From: Verrucomicrobiota bacterium
Lineage (GTDB): Bacteria > Verrucomicrobiota > Verrucomicrobiia > Limisphaerales > UBA1319
Assembly (NCBI GenBank): GCA_022711435.1
Contig: JAKLFB010000018.1
Coordinates: 1 to 64,000, forward strand
Length of the DNA stretch: 64,000 nucleotides
Reading direction: 5' to 3'
The notes beneath the pieces were generated by a model. That model made no database searches. It was not told the origin of the DNA and saw nothing but the letters and a program-made list of their open reading frames with translations. A program made the translations under genes and the position numbers. This document shows positions 16,646 to 25,738 of the stretch, piece after piece; the first letter of the stretch is position 1; every line of letters starts with the position of its first letter.

Positions 16646-18589
16646 ATGAACATGAGCGACTTATCCGCGGACGGGGATGCGTGGACCATTGCGACCGCCC
16701 GCAGCGTCTATAACATTGACCGGTGGGGAGCCGACTACTTTGACATCAATGAGGAGGGCCACGTCGTCGCCCGGCCTCTGCAGGAGGCCGGAGCCACGGT
16801 CGACCTGACCGATGTGATCGAGGAGGCCAAAGGCCGCGGCCTCAAATTCCCCCTCCTGATCCGGTTCCAGGACATCCTCCGCCACCGGGTCGAGACGGTC
16901 AACCAGGCCTTCCAGCACTCGATCGAGCAGTTCGGCTACCAGAACCGCTACCGCGGAGTGTTCCCCGTCAAGGTCAACCAGCTCCGCGAGGTGGTCGAGG
17001 AGATCCTCGATGCCGGCAAGCCTTACCAGTTCGGGCTCGAGGTCGGCAGCAAGCCCGAGATGTTCGCCAGCCTCGCCCTCCAAAGCCATGTGGGCGATCT
17101 GACCATCTGCAACGGCTACAAGGACCCCATCTTCATCAAGATGGCCCTGCTCGGCATCCAGCTCGGCAAAAAGGTCATCCTCGTCATCGAGAAGTTCGAG
17201 GAGCTCTCCCAGATCATCGCCATCTCCCGCCAGTTCGGCGTCGAGCCCGTCCTCGGCATCCGCGTCCGCCTCCACGCCAAGGGCGGCGGCAAATGGGCCG
17301 ACAGCGGAGGCGAGAATGCCAAGTTCGGCCTCACCACCGCCGAGATCCTCTCGGCCGCCGCCCTCCTCAAGTCCGAGGGCCTGGAAAAATCTTTCCGCCT
17401 GCTCCACTTCCACATCGGATCGCAGGTCCCGGACATCCTGATGGTCAAGAAGGCGGTCCAGGAGGCAAGCCGGTTTTACGCCAAGCTGGTCCAGATGGGG
17501 TTTGCCATCGAGTACCTCGATGTCGGCGGCGGTTTGGGCGTCGACTACGACGGCAGCCGGTCCGCTTTCGACAGCTCCACCAATTACACCCTCCAGGAAT
17601 ATACCAACGACATCGTCTATTACGTCGCCGACATCTGCAACGCCGAGAAAGTCCCCCACCCCGAAATCATCAGCGAAAGCGGCCGCGCCCTCGTCGCCCA
17701 CCACAGCGTCCTCGTCCTGGATGTCCTCGGATCCATCGGCAAGATCCATCCCCCGACGGCCTCGCTCCTCAGTGACTCCAGCCATCCGCTCGTCCGCGAG
17801 ATGACCGACATCCGCGACAGCCTCAGCCGGCTCAACAAGCTCGAGGCCTACCACGACGCCCTCGAGCGGCGCGAGGACGCCCACAATATGTTCATGCTCG
17901 GGCTGATGGGTTTGGCCGAGAAGGCCCAGATCGAGAACCTCTATTACGAGATCGGCCTCGGCGTGGTCCGAAGCTTCCAGGGCCAAGCCTATGTCCCCGA
18001 GGAGATCCGCAAGCTCGAAGATACCCTCTGCGACCAGTACCTCTGCAATTTCTCCGTGTTCCAATCCCTCCTCGATCACTGGGCGCTGGGCCAGCTCTTC
18101 CCCATCGTCCCCATCAGCCGGCTCAACGAGCGCCCCGCCCGCGAAGCCACTCTCGTCGACATCACCTGCGATTCCGATGGCCATGTCAGCAAGTTCATCG
18201 ACCTCCGCGACGTTAAGGATACCCTGCCGCTCCATCCCCTCCGCGCCAACGGCCACGCCCTCGAGCCCTACTACCTCGGCATCTTCCTCATGGGCGCCTA
18301 CCAGGACATCATGGGCGACCTCCACAACCTCTTCGGCCGCGTCAACGAGGTCCATGTCTTCCTCGATCCGGACGAGCCCGCCGGCTACTACGTCGAGGAA
18401 ATCATCGAGGGCAACACCATTGGCCAGGCGCTCGCCGCCGTCCAATACGACGAAAACGAGCTCAAACGCCAGATGAAGGTCCAGATCGACGAGGCGATCA
18501 AGACCGACCGGCTCAAGCCCTCCGAGGCCATGCGGCTGCTCGACGCCTACGAGCGCGGCCTGAAGGAGTACACCTATCTCGCCTTCTAG
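16646..18589 (+). CDS. speA: Biosynthetic arginine decarboxylase
   Basis: 647 aa, the full length of SpeA. It decarboxylates arginine to agmatine, the first step of the agmatine route to putrescine. PLP Lys109 is in RGVFPVKVNQ; GLEVGSKPE, HFHIGSQVPDI and DVGGGLGVDYDGS follow, and the C-terminal LVDITCDSDG supplies the catalytic Cys. ATG 16652 is an alternative start. Codon use is strongly C-ending, as in well-expressed genes here. A six-helix membrane protein follows 32 bp downstream. Confidence 0.96.
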   Translation: MNMSDLSADGDAWTIATARSVYNIDRWGADYFDINEEGHVVARPLQEAGATVDLTDVIEEAKGRGLKFPLLIRFQDILRHRVETVNQAFQHSIEQFGYQNRYRGVFPVKVNQLREVVEEILDAGKPYQFGLEVGSKPEMFASLALQSHVGDLTICNGYKDPIFIKMALLGIQLGKKVILVIEKFEELSQIIAISRQFGVEPVLGIRVRLHAKGGGKWADSGGENAKFGLTTAEILSAAALLKSEGLEKSFRLLHFHIGSQVPDILMVKKAVQEASRFYAKLVQMGFAIEYLDVGGGLGVDYDGSRSAFDSSTNYTLQEYTNDIVYYVADICNAEKVPHPEIISESGRALVAHHSVLVLDVLGSIGKIHPPTASLLSDSSHPLVREMTDIRDSLSRLNKLEAYHDALERREDAHNMFMLGLMGLAEKAQIENLYYEIGLGVVRSFQGQAYVPEEIRKLEDTLCDQYLCNFSVFQSLLDHWALGQLFPIVPISRLNERPAREATLVDITCDSDGHVSKFIDLRDVKDTLPLHPLRANGHALEPYYLGIFLMGAYQDIMGDLHNLFGRVNEVHVFLDPDEPAGYYVEEIIEGNTIGQALAAVQYDENELKRQMKVQIDEAIKTDRLKPSEAMRLLDAYERGLKEYTYLAF

Positions 18590-18621
18590 CCCGCCGCCGC
18601 GCCAACCATCGCCCACTCCGC

Positions 18622-19329
18622 ATGGCGCAAACCGAATCGAAAGGCGAACTGCTGCATTCGCTCGCGAGCCTGGTCCGGGGGCTCTCGGCCCTCTTCTGGG
18701 GCCTGCCTTTGGCCCTGGTGGTCGGCATCCAGACGGCCCGCACCGACTGGCTTCAGCCCTTTGGGATCATCCCCCCCGTTCTGGCTGCCGGGCTGCTCTA
18801 TTACGGGCTGGTCCTCCTCGGCCGTTTCCGCGCCCAGGAGCCCGCCTGGATCCGCACGCTCGACCGCCTCAAGCTTCTTGCCCTCGCCAACATGGGCTTG
18901 GCGCCCTTCCTGGTCTGGTGGCGCCGCATGCCCGGCGTGCCCTGGTTCGCCGCCTCGGTCGCACTGCTCGCCCTGACCAGCCTCGTCTTCCTGATCCTCC
19001 TCAACACTGCCCTGCGCCGCCTCGCTGCCCTCCTGCCCGATGAAACCCTCCGGCTCGAAACCCATCTCTTCACCACCTTCAACCTCTATCTGCTGACGCT
19101 CTCGCTGGGCCTGACCGCGGCTGGGCTCGCGCTCTTCCGGTGGGGCGCCGCCGGATCGGCCCCGCCCGTTCTGACCGCATGGCTGTCCCAGACCAATCCC
19201 TGGCTGCTGGTCCTCCTGGTCCTCCTGCCCCTGGCCATGAGCATGGCCCTCCTCTGGAAAATCAAGGAGGCCATCTTCCAGAGTGTGTTCGACAGCCGGG
19301 ACGAGCCGCCCGATCACAGCCGATCGTAG
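18622..19329 (+). CDS. Six-helix membrane protein of unknown function
   Basis: 235 aa. I do not recognise the family. Six hydrophobic segments are clear: LFWGLPLALVVGIQTA, PVLAAGLLYYGLVLLG, LALANMGLAPFLVW, ASVALLALTSLVFLILLN, LYLLTLSLGLTAAGLALF and LLVLLVLLPLAMSMALLW. No catalytic motif is visible, and the C-terminus is short and charged (DSRDEPPDHSRS). It is 32 bp downstream of speA and probably co-transcribed, so a link to amine physiology is possible but unsupported. It overlaps the convergent DegT-like gene by 16 bp. Confidence 0.6.
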   Translation: MAQTESKGELLHSLASLVRGLSALFWGLPLALVVGIQTARTDWLQPFGIIPPVLAAGLLYYGLVLLGRFRAQEPAWIRTLDRLKLLALANMGLAPFLVWWRRMPGVPWFAASVALLALTSLVFLILLNTALRRLAALLPDETLRLETHLFTTFNLYLLTLSLGLTAAGLALFRWGAAGSAPPVLTAWLSQTNPWLLVLLVLLPLAMSMALLWKIKEAIFQSVFDSRDEPPDHSRS

Positions 19330-20402
19330 AACGACCGGATGTAATCGCAGATCCTCCCGATCTCAGCCGAGGTGATCTCGCCGCTCATCGGCAGCGCCAG
19401 CATGTCTCGCCCCGCCAGATCCGCATGCGGCGTCGCCGGCTCCTCCCGCCCGCGCCGGGCCACCAGAGGGCAATGCGGCAGCGGCACCGCGCACTGCGTC
19501 GACGTCTCCACCTCGTGCCGCCCCAGAAACTCCGCCAGCTCGTCCCGATGCTCCGCTCGAATCACATACCGCGAATAGACCGAGTGCGCCCACGGCATCT
19601 CCCGGGGCGTGGACACCAGGCCCTGCAGCCGCTGGTGATACTCCTCGGCCATGAGGCGCCGGTGCTCGTTCAGGGGTTCGAGGTGCCGCAAGGCAACCCG
19701 GCCCGCCGCCGCCTGGATCTCGTTGAAGGGGCATTCGCCGTCTTCTACGGCGCTGGACTCCGATGCGTCCGGCCCCGGCGAGGCCTCGCTGCGAAGCTTC
19801 CGCGCCAGCACGATGTTGTTGACGAAAAGGCATCCTCCCTGGCCCAGGACCGACAGGTTGCTCGAAGGATCGATCGAGAAGACCGCCGCCGGCGCGCGCG
19901 TCCCGACCGCCTGGCCGTGATATCGGGCGCCCCAGGAATGCACGCCGTCCTCGATCACCCAGATGTGGTGTTTCCCGGCCACTTCCATCACCCGATCGAG
20001 GTTGGCCGGATGCCCGTGCAGATGCACCGGCAGGATCCCCACCACCCGCGGGTTCACCGCGCTCTCGAGCTGGTTCACATCCATGCACAGGGTGTCGTCC
20101 ACATCCACCCACACCGGCTGCGCCCCCAATTGCAGCACCGGCTCCAGCGTCGACAGCGGCGCCAGCGCCGGCAGGATGATCTCGTCGCCCGCCTTGGCCC
20201 TCATGAGCTGCAGCAGCCGCAGCAGCCCCTCCCGATGCGATGGGAAAAGCATTGCCTGCCGCACCCCCGCAAACGCCGCCAAATCCCCCTCCAGCCCACG
20301 GCATTCCTCGCCCCGCACGAAACGCCCCGATTCGAGCACGCGCAAGACAGAATCCTTGACCTCGGGATTGATGAAGCTCCGATGGAGTGGAATCTGTTGC
20401 AT
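19314..20402 (-). CDS. DegT/DnrJ/EryC1-like protein lacking the PLP lysine
   Basis: 362 aa from ATG 20402 (MQQIPLHRSF). The fold-type-I sugar aminotransferase pattern is clear: GDEIILPALAPLSTLEPVLQ, PVWVDVD, VGILPVHLHGHPANLD and VIEDGVHSWGARYHG, with Asp152 for the pyridine nitrogen. In the family motif P-T-K-N-L-x-x-x-G-[DE]-G-G this protein reads PSSNLSVLGQGG: the Schiff-base Lys is Ser181 (codon AGC). It cannot be a normal PLP aminotransferase. It could be a Lys-less variant, as in the His-substituted ColD-type dehydratases, a PLP-binding regulator, or an inactive paralogue. It is divergent from a ribose-type ABC system; no other sugar-nucleotide genes are near. Confidence 0.8.
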   Translation of the reverse strand: MQQIPLHRSFINPEVKDSVLRVLESGRFVRGEECRGLEGDLAAFAGVRQAMLFPSHREGLLRLLQLMRAKAGDEIILPALAPLSTLEPVLQLGAQPVWVDVDDTLCMDVNQLESAVNPRVVGILPVHLHGHPANLDRVMEVAGKHHIWVIEDGVHSWGARYHGQAVGTRAPAAVFSIDPSSNLSVLGQGGCLFVNNIVLARKLRSEASPGPDASESSAVEDGECPFNEIQAAAGRVALRHLEPLNEHRRLMAEEYHQRLQGLVSTPREMPWAHSVYSRYVIRAEHRDELAEFLGRHEVETSTQCAVPLPHCPLVARRGREEPATPHADLAGRDMLALPMSGEITSAEIGRICDYIRSFYDRL

Positions 20403-20421
20403 ACCGCCTGGCTTCTCGCCA

Positions 20422-20459
20422 CCCGACCTCGTAGAGTGGCACGTTCTGATCAGGTCGGG
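20422..20459. promoter_or_regulatory. Inverted repeat in the DegT-rbsB divergent region
   Basis: CCCGACCT (20422-20429) and AGGTCGGG (20452-20459) are perfect inverted arms 22 bp apart. A further CTGATCAG palindrome (20446-20453) overlaps the right arm. The position, about 20 bp upstream of the DegT-like start in a 179-bp divergent gap, suits a shared operator. No regulator gene is adjacent. Confidence 0.3.
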
Positions 20460-20581
20460 CAAATTCTCGTGCAAAACAGCAGGAGCGGCAAGCGGAAATC
20501 GATGGCGCATCAGGACAAGCGCCGGCATTTCGGCTTGTGGGCGCGCCGGGTTTGGAGGTACAAGCGGCCCCAAACAAGCTT

Positions 20582-21577
20582 ATGACAATTCGAATCTCGG
20601 GGCTCGGCGGCGCCAGCCTTCCCCGGCTGGCAGGGGGGGCCATCCTGGCTGCCGTCTGGATCCTTGCCTCCGGCTGCCAGCCCGCCGGCCCATCCGAGCG
20701 CGCCGAGCCCAAGCCGCGCGTCGCGCTGATCATGAAATCGCTGGCGAACGAGTTCTTCCTCACGATGGAGAACGGCGCCCGAGCCCATCAGCGGGCGCAC
20801 GCCGATCAATATGATCTGCTGGCCAACGGCATCAAGGACGAGCTCGACGTGAGCAAGCAGATCGATCTGGTCGAGCAGATGATCGCCCAGAAGGTCGATG
20901 CGATCGTCATCGCTCCCGCCGATTCCAAGGCCCTCGTCGCCGTCGCCAAAAAGGCCCAGGACGCCGGCATCGCCGTCGTCAATATCGACAATCAGTTCGA
21001 TGCCCAGGTCCTGGCCGACAAGCAAGCCCGCATCCCCTTTGTCGGCCCGGACAATCGGAAAGGCGCGCGCCGGGTGGGCGAGCACCTCGCCAAACACCTG
21101 CGCTCCGGCGACGCCGTCGCCATCCTCGAAGGCGCCCCCAACGCGTTCAACGGCATCCAGCGCCGACTGGGGTTCGAGGACGCCATGAAAGCCGCCGGCA
21201 TGAACATCATCAGCTCCCAATCCGGCTACTGGGAGACGGACAAGGCCAACCAGGTCGTCGCCGCCCTCGCCGGCGAGCACCCCGAGCTCAAGGCTGTCTT
21301 GTGCGCCAATGACAGCATGGCCTTGGGCGCCGTCGCCGCCCTCCGCGCCGCCGGCAAGGCCGGCCAGGTCCGCGTCGTCGGCTACGACAATATCTCCGCC
21401 GTCCAAAACCTCCTTCGCGAAGGCCGCATACTCGCCACCGCCGACCAGCATGCCGATCAGCTCGCCGTCTTCGGCATCGAATACGCGCTCGAGATGCTGC
21501 GAACCCGGGGCACGCCCGCCGACCGCGAGACGCCCGTCGACCTCGTTACCGCCCCCGGGCCAAGCCCTCAACCATGA
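20582..21577 (+). CDS. rbsB: Ribose-type sugar ABC transporter substrate-binding lipoprotein
   Basis: 331 aa from ATG 20582. Lipoprotein signal ending LASGC (lipobox), then a periplasmic-binding-protein-1 fold: KPRVALIMKSLANEFFLTM, VDAIVIAPADSKALVAVAKKA, AGIAVVNIDNQFD, FVGPDNRKGARRVGEHLAK and CANDSMALGAVAALRAAGK. It binds a monosaccharide and delivers it to the RbsA/RbsC-like transporter encoded just downstream. A GGAGG 24 bp before the ATG is too distant to be a good ribosome-binding site; GTG 20537 would precede it. The ribokinase in the operon favours ribose or a related sugar. Confidence 0.85.
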   Translation: MTIRISGLGGASLPRLAGGAILAAVWILASGCQPAGPSERAEPKPRVALIMKSLANEFFLTMENGARAHQRAHADQYDLLANGIKDELDVSKQIDLVEQMIAQKVDAIVIAPADSKALVAVAKKAQDAGIAVVNIDNQFDAQVLADKQARIPFVGPDNRKGARRVGEHLAKHLRSGDAVAILEGAPNAFNGIQRRLGFEDAMKAAGMNIISSQSGYWETDKANQVVAALAGEHPELKAVLCANDSMALGAVAALRAAGKAGQVRVVGYDNISAVQNLLREGRILATADQHADQLAVFGIEYALEMLRTRGTPADRETPVDLVTAPGPSPQP

Positions 21578-21625
21578 ACGGCCATCGCGCCCCTGGCCAC
21601 CCGCTCGCGGGCCTCCACCCCCACG

Positions 21626-23161
21626 ATGCCCGGAATGACTCGGCCGGCTGACACCCCCCTCCTCCTCCGAACCGCCGGGCTGACCAAGGATTACGCCACC
21701 CGCGTGCTCGACAGCGTCGACCTCGAAATCCTCGAGGGCGAGGTCCACGCCCTGGTCGGCGAGAATGGCGCCGGGAAAAGCACGCTGGCACGCATCCTGG
21801 CAGGGTTGATCCGGCCCGATGCCGGCCACATCGAGCTGGCCGGAGAGCCCTACGCGCCCTCCGGCAAGCGCCAGGCCGAAGCCCAGGGCGTCCGAATGGT
21901 CATGCAGGAGCTCAATGTCATCGGACGCCTCACGGTGGCCGAGAGCATCTTCTTCGGCCATCTCCCGCACCGATGGGGCGCGATCGACTACCCCGGCCTC
22001 CATCGGGCCGCCCGGCCGCTCATGGATCAGGTCGGCTTGTCCGATGTCGCCCCGGACCGCCCGCTCGAGACGCTGGGCGTCGGCCGGCAGCAGATGGTCG
22101 AGATCGCGGCCGCCCTCTCCCGCCAGTGCCGCCTGCTCATCCTCGACGAGCCCACCGCCGCCCTGACCGCTCCCGAGATCGAGCGGCTCTTCGACCAGAT
22201 CCGCCGCCTCGGCCAGCAAGGCGTCAGCTTCCTCTACATCTCGCACCGCATGGAGGAGATCCAGCGGATCAGCGACCGCATCAGCGTCCTCCGAGACGGG
22301 CGGCTGCTCACCACCCGCGGCGCCGCCGGGTTCGGGCTGGATGAGGTCGTGCGGCTCATGGTCGGCCGCCCCCTCGAGGAAACCCGCCTGGCCGCATCGA
22401 GGCCGCCCAACGGGCCCGCCCTCCGGGTCGACGGCCTCGCGGCGCCTCCGGCGCTGCGCCACGCCAGCTTCGAGCTCCGCTTCGGCGAGATCCTCGGCCT
22501 CGCCGGCCTGATGGGCGCAGGCCGCACCGAAATGCTGCGCGCCATCTTCGGCGCCGACCGCCGGGCCGCCGGCCGCATCTGCCTGCGCGGATCCTCGGCC
22601 CCCGCCCGCATCGACCACCCTCGAGATGCCGTGCGCCAGGGGATCGCCCTCCTGACCGAGGACCGCAAGGCCCAAGGCTTGCTGCTGCCGCTGTCCGTCC
22701 TCGCCAACGTCACCCTGAACCACCTGCGCCCCTTTTGCCGCGCCGGCGGCCGGATCCAGGCCGCCGCCGAGCGGCGCGCGGTCGAACAGTGGCTGGACCA
22801 GTTGGGCGTGCGCTGCCGGTCGCCCCTCCAGCCCGTCGCCGAGCTCAGCGGCGGCAACCAGCAGAAGGTCCTCATGGCCCGCTGGCTCCACCGCAACTGC
22901 GATATCCTCCTGCTGGACGAGCCGACGCGCGGCATCGACGTCGGGGCTCGGTTCGAGATCCACCGGCTCCTCCGCCAGGGAGCCGATCAAGGCCGCGCCA
23001 TCCTCATGGCCTCGTCCGATCTGCGCGAGCTGCTCGGCGTCTGCGACCGCATCGGCGTGATGTCCGCCGGCCGGTGGGTCGCCACGTTCGACCGCAACAC
23101 GTGCTCGCAGGACGACCTCCTCCATGCCGCCCTGAGCGGCTACACCCGGACCCATCCATGA
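21626..23161 (+). CDS. rbsA: Ribose-type sugar ABC transporter, tandem ATPase subunit
   Basis: 511 aa with two nucleotide-binding domains, the RbsA/MglA/XylG layout. First: Walker A GENGAGKST (about 47-55), Walker B LLILDEPTAAL. Second: the family's degenerate P-loop GLMGAGRTEML, LTEDRKAQGLLL, signature LSGGNQQKVLMARWL and LLLDEPTRGIDVG. It powers uptake through the downstream permease, which it overlaps by ATGA. ATG 21635 is an alternative start. The order binding protein-ATPase-permease-kinase matches ribose operons, though rbsD (mutarotase) is missing. Confidence 0.9.
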   Translation: MPGMTRPADTPLLLRTAGLTKDYATRVLDSVDLEILEGEVHALVGENGAGKSTLARILAGLIRPDAGHIELAGEPYAPSGKRQAEAQGVRMVMQELNVIGRLTVAESIFFGHLPHRWGAIDYPGLHRAARPLMDQVGLSDVAPDRPLETLGVGRQQMVEIAAALSRQCRLLILDEPTAALTAPEIERLFDQIRRLGQQGVSFLYISHRMEEIQRISDRISVLRDGRLLTTRGAAGFGLDEVVRLMVGRPLEETRLAASRPPNGPALRVDGLAAPPALRHASFELRFGEILGLAGLMGAGRTEMLRAIFGADRRAAGRICLRGSSAPARIDHPRDAVRQGIALLTEDRKAQGLLLPLSVLANVTLNHLRPFCRAGGRIQAAAERRAVEQWLDQLGVRCRSPLQPVAELSGGNQQKVLMARWLHRNCDILLLDEPTRGIDVGARFEIHRLLRQGADQGRAILMASSDLRELLGVCDRIGVMSAGRWVATFDRNTCSQDDLLHAALSGYTRTHP

Positions 23162-24141
23162 ACGACACGGCTTCTCACGCCCATGGCCGGATCGCAGCGG
23201 GACGCCGCTGGCTGGCCGATTACCTCGGCCTGGGGCTGGCCTTGGCGCTCCTGGTGCTCGTCTTTTCCCTCAGCACGCGCCATTTCTTCAGCCTCACCAC
23301 CTTCCAGACCATCGCCAACCAGATCCCGTCCGCAATCCTGATCGCCACCGGCATGACTTACGTCCTCCTCATCGCCGGCATCGATCTGTCCGTGGGATCG
23401 GTCCTGGGGCTCTGCACCGCAGTCGTCGGGGTCGGGCTCGCGCAAGGGCACTGGCCCGCCCCGCTCGCGATCCTCGCAGGGCTCGCAGCCGGCCTCGCGG
23501 CCGGGGCGTTCAACGGCCTCGTCTCCATCCGCTGGAACCTGCCCCCCTTCATCGTCACTCTCGGCATGCTCGAGATCGCCCGCGGCGGCGCGCATTTCCT
23601 GACCCGCTCCCAGACCCAATACGTGGGATCGGCGCTGGCGCCCATCGTCGAGACGCATCTTCTGGGATTATCGCTGCCCTTCCTGCTGGCGCTGGCTGTC
23701 GTGCTGGGCAGCCAGTGGATCCTGACCCGGACCGTGTTCGGCCGCTACCTGGTCGCGATCGGCACCAACGAAGAGGCGGTCCGGCTCTCGGGCATCGATC
23801 CCCGCCCCATCAAGATCGCTGTCTACCTCTACAGCGGCCTGCTCGTCGCGCTCGCCGCTGTGATCGACACCGCGCGGTTCGAATCCGCCAACCCCAACGC
23901 CGGAAGCGGCTTCGAGCTGCAGGCGATCGCGGCGGTGGTGATCGGGGGGACCAGCCTCATGGGCGGACGCGGATCGGTGGTGAGCTCGTTTTTCGGCGTG
24001 CTGATCATCGCGGTGCTGAACACCGGGCTGGCCGCCGTCGGCGCCCGCGACGAAACCAAGCGCCTGGTTACCGGCCTGGTCATCGTCGCCGCCGTCATCG
24101 TCGACCAGTACCGCCATCGCTGGAGCCAAACCAAACCATGA
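23158..24141 (+). CDS. rbsC: Ribose-type sugar ABC transporter permease
   Basis: 327 aa from ATG 23158. About eight to ten hydrophobic helices. The family hallmarks TYVLLIAGIDLSVGSVLGL and VVIGGTSLMGGRGSVVSSF (coupling region) are intact, as is FESANPNAGSGFELQAIAA before them. It forms the membrane channel of the sugar importer. It overlaps both neighbours by ATGA, so ATPase, permease and kinase are translationally coupled. Confidence 0.9.
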   Translation: MNDTASHAHGRIAAGRRWLADYLGLGLALALLVLVFSLSTRHFFSLTTFQTIANQIPSAILIATGMTYVLLIAGIDLSVGSVLGLCTAVVGVGLAQGHWPAPLAILAGLAAGLAAGAFNGLVSIRWNLPPFIVTLGMLEIARGGAHFLTRSQTQYVGSALAPIVETHLLGLSLPFLLALAVVLGSQWILTRTVFGRYLVAIGTNEEAVRLSGIDPRPIKIAVYLYSGLLVALAAVIDTARFESANPNAGSGFELQAIAAVVIGGTSLMGGRGSVVSSFFGVLIIAVLNTGLAAVGARDETKRLVTGLVIVAAVIVDQYRHRWSQTKP

Positions 24142-25082
24142 AACGCATCCCCCGCATCGCCGTCGTCGGCAGCTCCAACACCGACATCATCCTCCGTGTC
24201 CGGCGCCTGCCTCGCCCGGGGGAAACGGTGCTCGGCGGTGCGCTGTCCATCGTCGCCGGCGGCAAGGGGGCGAACCAGGCCGTCGCCGCCGCGCGCGCAG
24301 GCGGGCAGGTCGCCCTGGTCGCTCGGGTCGGCTGCGACTCGTTCGGGCGGGCCGCCCTCGCCGGTTTCCGGCGGGACCGGATCGAGGCGCGCCGCATCGC
24401 CCGCGATCGCGCCCAGCCATCCGGCGTCGCGCTGATCTGCGTCGCCGCTGACGGCCAGAACAGCATCGCCGTCGCCCCCGGCGCCAACGCCTGCCTCTCG
24501 CCCGCCGATATCCGCCGCGCCCGCGCCCAGCTCGCTCGAGCCGATTGGATCCTGCTCCAGCTCGAAATCCCGACGGAGACCGTCGCCGCCGCACTCGAGG
24601 CCGCCGCCGCCGCCCGCGTCCCCGTCATCCTCAACCCCGCCCCGGCCAGTCCCCTGGCCCCCGTGCTCCTGCGCCAGGCCGCCGTCCTCACCCCCAACGA
24701 GACCGAGGCCGAACTCCTGACCGGCGTCCGGATCCGGTCCGAATCGGACGCGAGCCGGGCCGGGCGCGCCCTGCTCGACCTGGGCGTCCCCGTGGTCTTG
24801 ATCACTATGGGCACTCGAGGGGTGTGGGTTGGGACCCGCCAGATGCAGCAGCAGGCGCCCGCGTTCCGCGTGCGGCCCGTCGACACCACCGCAGCCGGCG
24901 ACGTGTTCAACGGCGCCCTGGCGGTGGCCCTGGCCGAAGGCCGGCCTCTGCTCGATGCCGTCCGGTTCGCCCAGGCTGCCGCCGCCATCTCCGTCACCCG
25001 GCCCGGCGCGCAACCCTCCGCCCCCCGGCGCCGCGAGATCGTCCGGCTCGAGCGGACCGGCCAGATCCAGCCCGCCCGGTGA
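24138..25082 (+). CDS. rbsK: Ribokinase
   Basis: 314 aa. The PfkB-family ribokinase pattern is complete: VVGSSNTDIILRVRRLPRPG at the start, GGKGANQAVAAARAG, VILNPAPA, LTPNETEAELLTG and the catalytic DTTAAGDVFNGALAVAL with the anion hole and Asp base. It phosphorylates imported ribose (or a near relative) to the 5-phosphate. Last gene of the sugar operon, 10 bp from the convergent methyltransferase gene. Confidence 0.92.
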   Translation: MKRIPRIAVVGSSNTDIILRVRRLPRPGETVLGGALSIVAGGKGANQAVAAARAGGQVALVARVGCDSFGRAALAGFRRDRIEARRIARDRAQPSGVALICVAADGQNSIAVAPGANACLSPADIRRARAQLARADWILLQLEIPTETVAAALEAAAAARVPVILNPAPASPLAPVLLRQAAVLTPNETEAELLTGVRIRSESDASRAGRALLDLGVPVVLITMGTRGVWVGTRQMQQQAPAFRVRPVDTTAAGDVFNGALAVALAEGRPLLDAVRFAQAAAAISVTRPGAQPSAPRRREIVRLERTGQIQPAR

Positions 25083-25092
25083 GCAACGCTCA

Positions 25093-25692
25093 TCAACAGC
25101 TCGCCGGCGGCTCGAGCCCGTTCCGCGCCACATAGACGAACGCCGGCGGCAGGTTCAGCCATACGATCCGCGTGGTGCGAACCTCGGCGAATCGGCTCAT
25201 GAGCTTGCGCCGGAACCGCCGGCCTGCGGGAAGCCAAACCCCCTGCGGGTAGGCAAAGGTCAGGAATAAGCCGCCGGGGCGCAGAATCGCCAGCAGGGTC
25301 GCCAGGAGCTGGTCCTGAAGCGCCTCCGGAAATGCAGCCCATGGCAGGCCTGATACAACCCGGTCGCAGCGGGTCTCTCCCAGCGCTTGCAGGTGGATCC
25401 GGGCATCCACGGCAGAGCCCTCGACCACTTGGACACCCGGGCACCGGCGGCGCGTCGCCGCCGCAAACTCGGGATTGATCTCGATGGCCAGGAACCGCGC
25501 CCCGGGCGCCAGCCTCGAGACAATCCGCTCCGTGAACACGCCGGTGCCGGGGCCGAACTCGAGCACGACGCGGGCATCCTCGAGGCGGGCGGAATCGGTG
25601 ATGAGCGCGGCCAGGCGGGAGGAGCTCGCCGCAATGGCGCCCGTCGCCTGCGGATGCCGGATGAAATTCCTGAAAAACTTCAAGGTGCTCAT
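25093..25692 (-). CDS. Class I SAM-dependent methyltransferase (phospholipid N-methyltransferase-like)
   Basis: 199 aa from ATG 25692 (MSTLKFFRNFIRHPQATGAI). Rossmann motif I is VVLEFGPGTGVFTERI, motif II FLAIEINPEF, motif IV VVSGLPWAAFPEAL, then LRPGGLFLTFAY. The combination of FxxxPxxTGAIxxSS with a SGLPW-like active segment is typical of PmtA/KsgA-like methyltransferases acting on phosphatidylethanolamine or of rRNA adenine dimethylases. The small size and N-terminus favour the PmtA-like group. Substrate not proven. Confidence 0.75.
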   Translation of the reverse strand: MSTLKFFRNFIRHPQATGAIAASSSRLAALITDSARLEDARVVLEFGPGTGVFTERIVSRLAPGARFLAIEINPEFAAATRRRCPGVQVVEGSAVDARIHLQALGETRCDRVVSGLPWAAFPEALQDQLLATLLAILRPGGLFLTFAYPQGVWLPAGRRFRRKLMSRFAEVRTTRIVWLNLPPAFVYVARNGLEPPASC

Positions 25693-25738
25693 GGCCGGGC
25701 TCGATCGATCCTGACGCGCGCCTCCCATCTGCGATCGC

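Noticed and set aside
16661..18616. 651-aa open frame antisense to speA
   Set aside because: The acidic, Leu/Val/Asp-rich translation is the typical mirror of a GC-rich, C-ending coding strand. speA on the other strand has all catalytic motifs.
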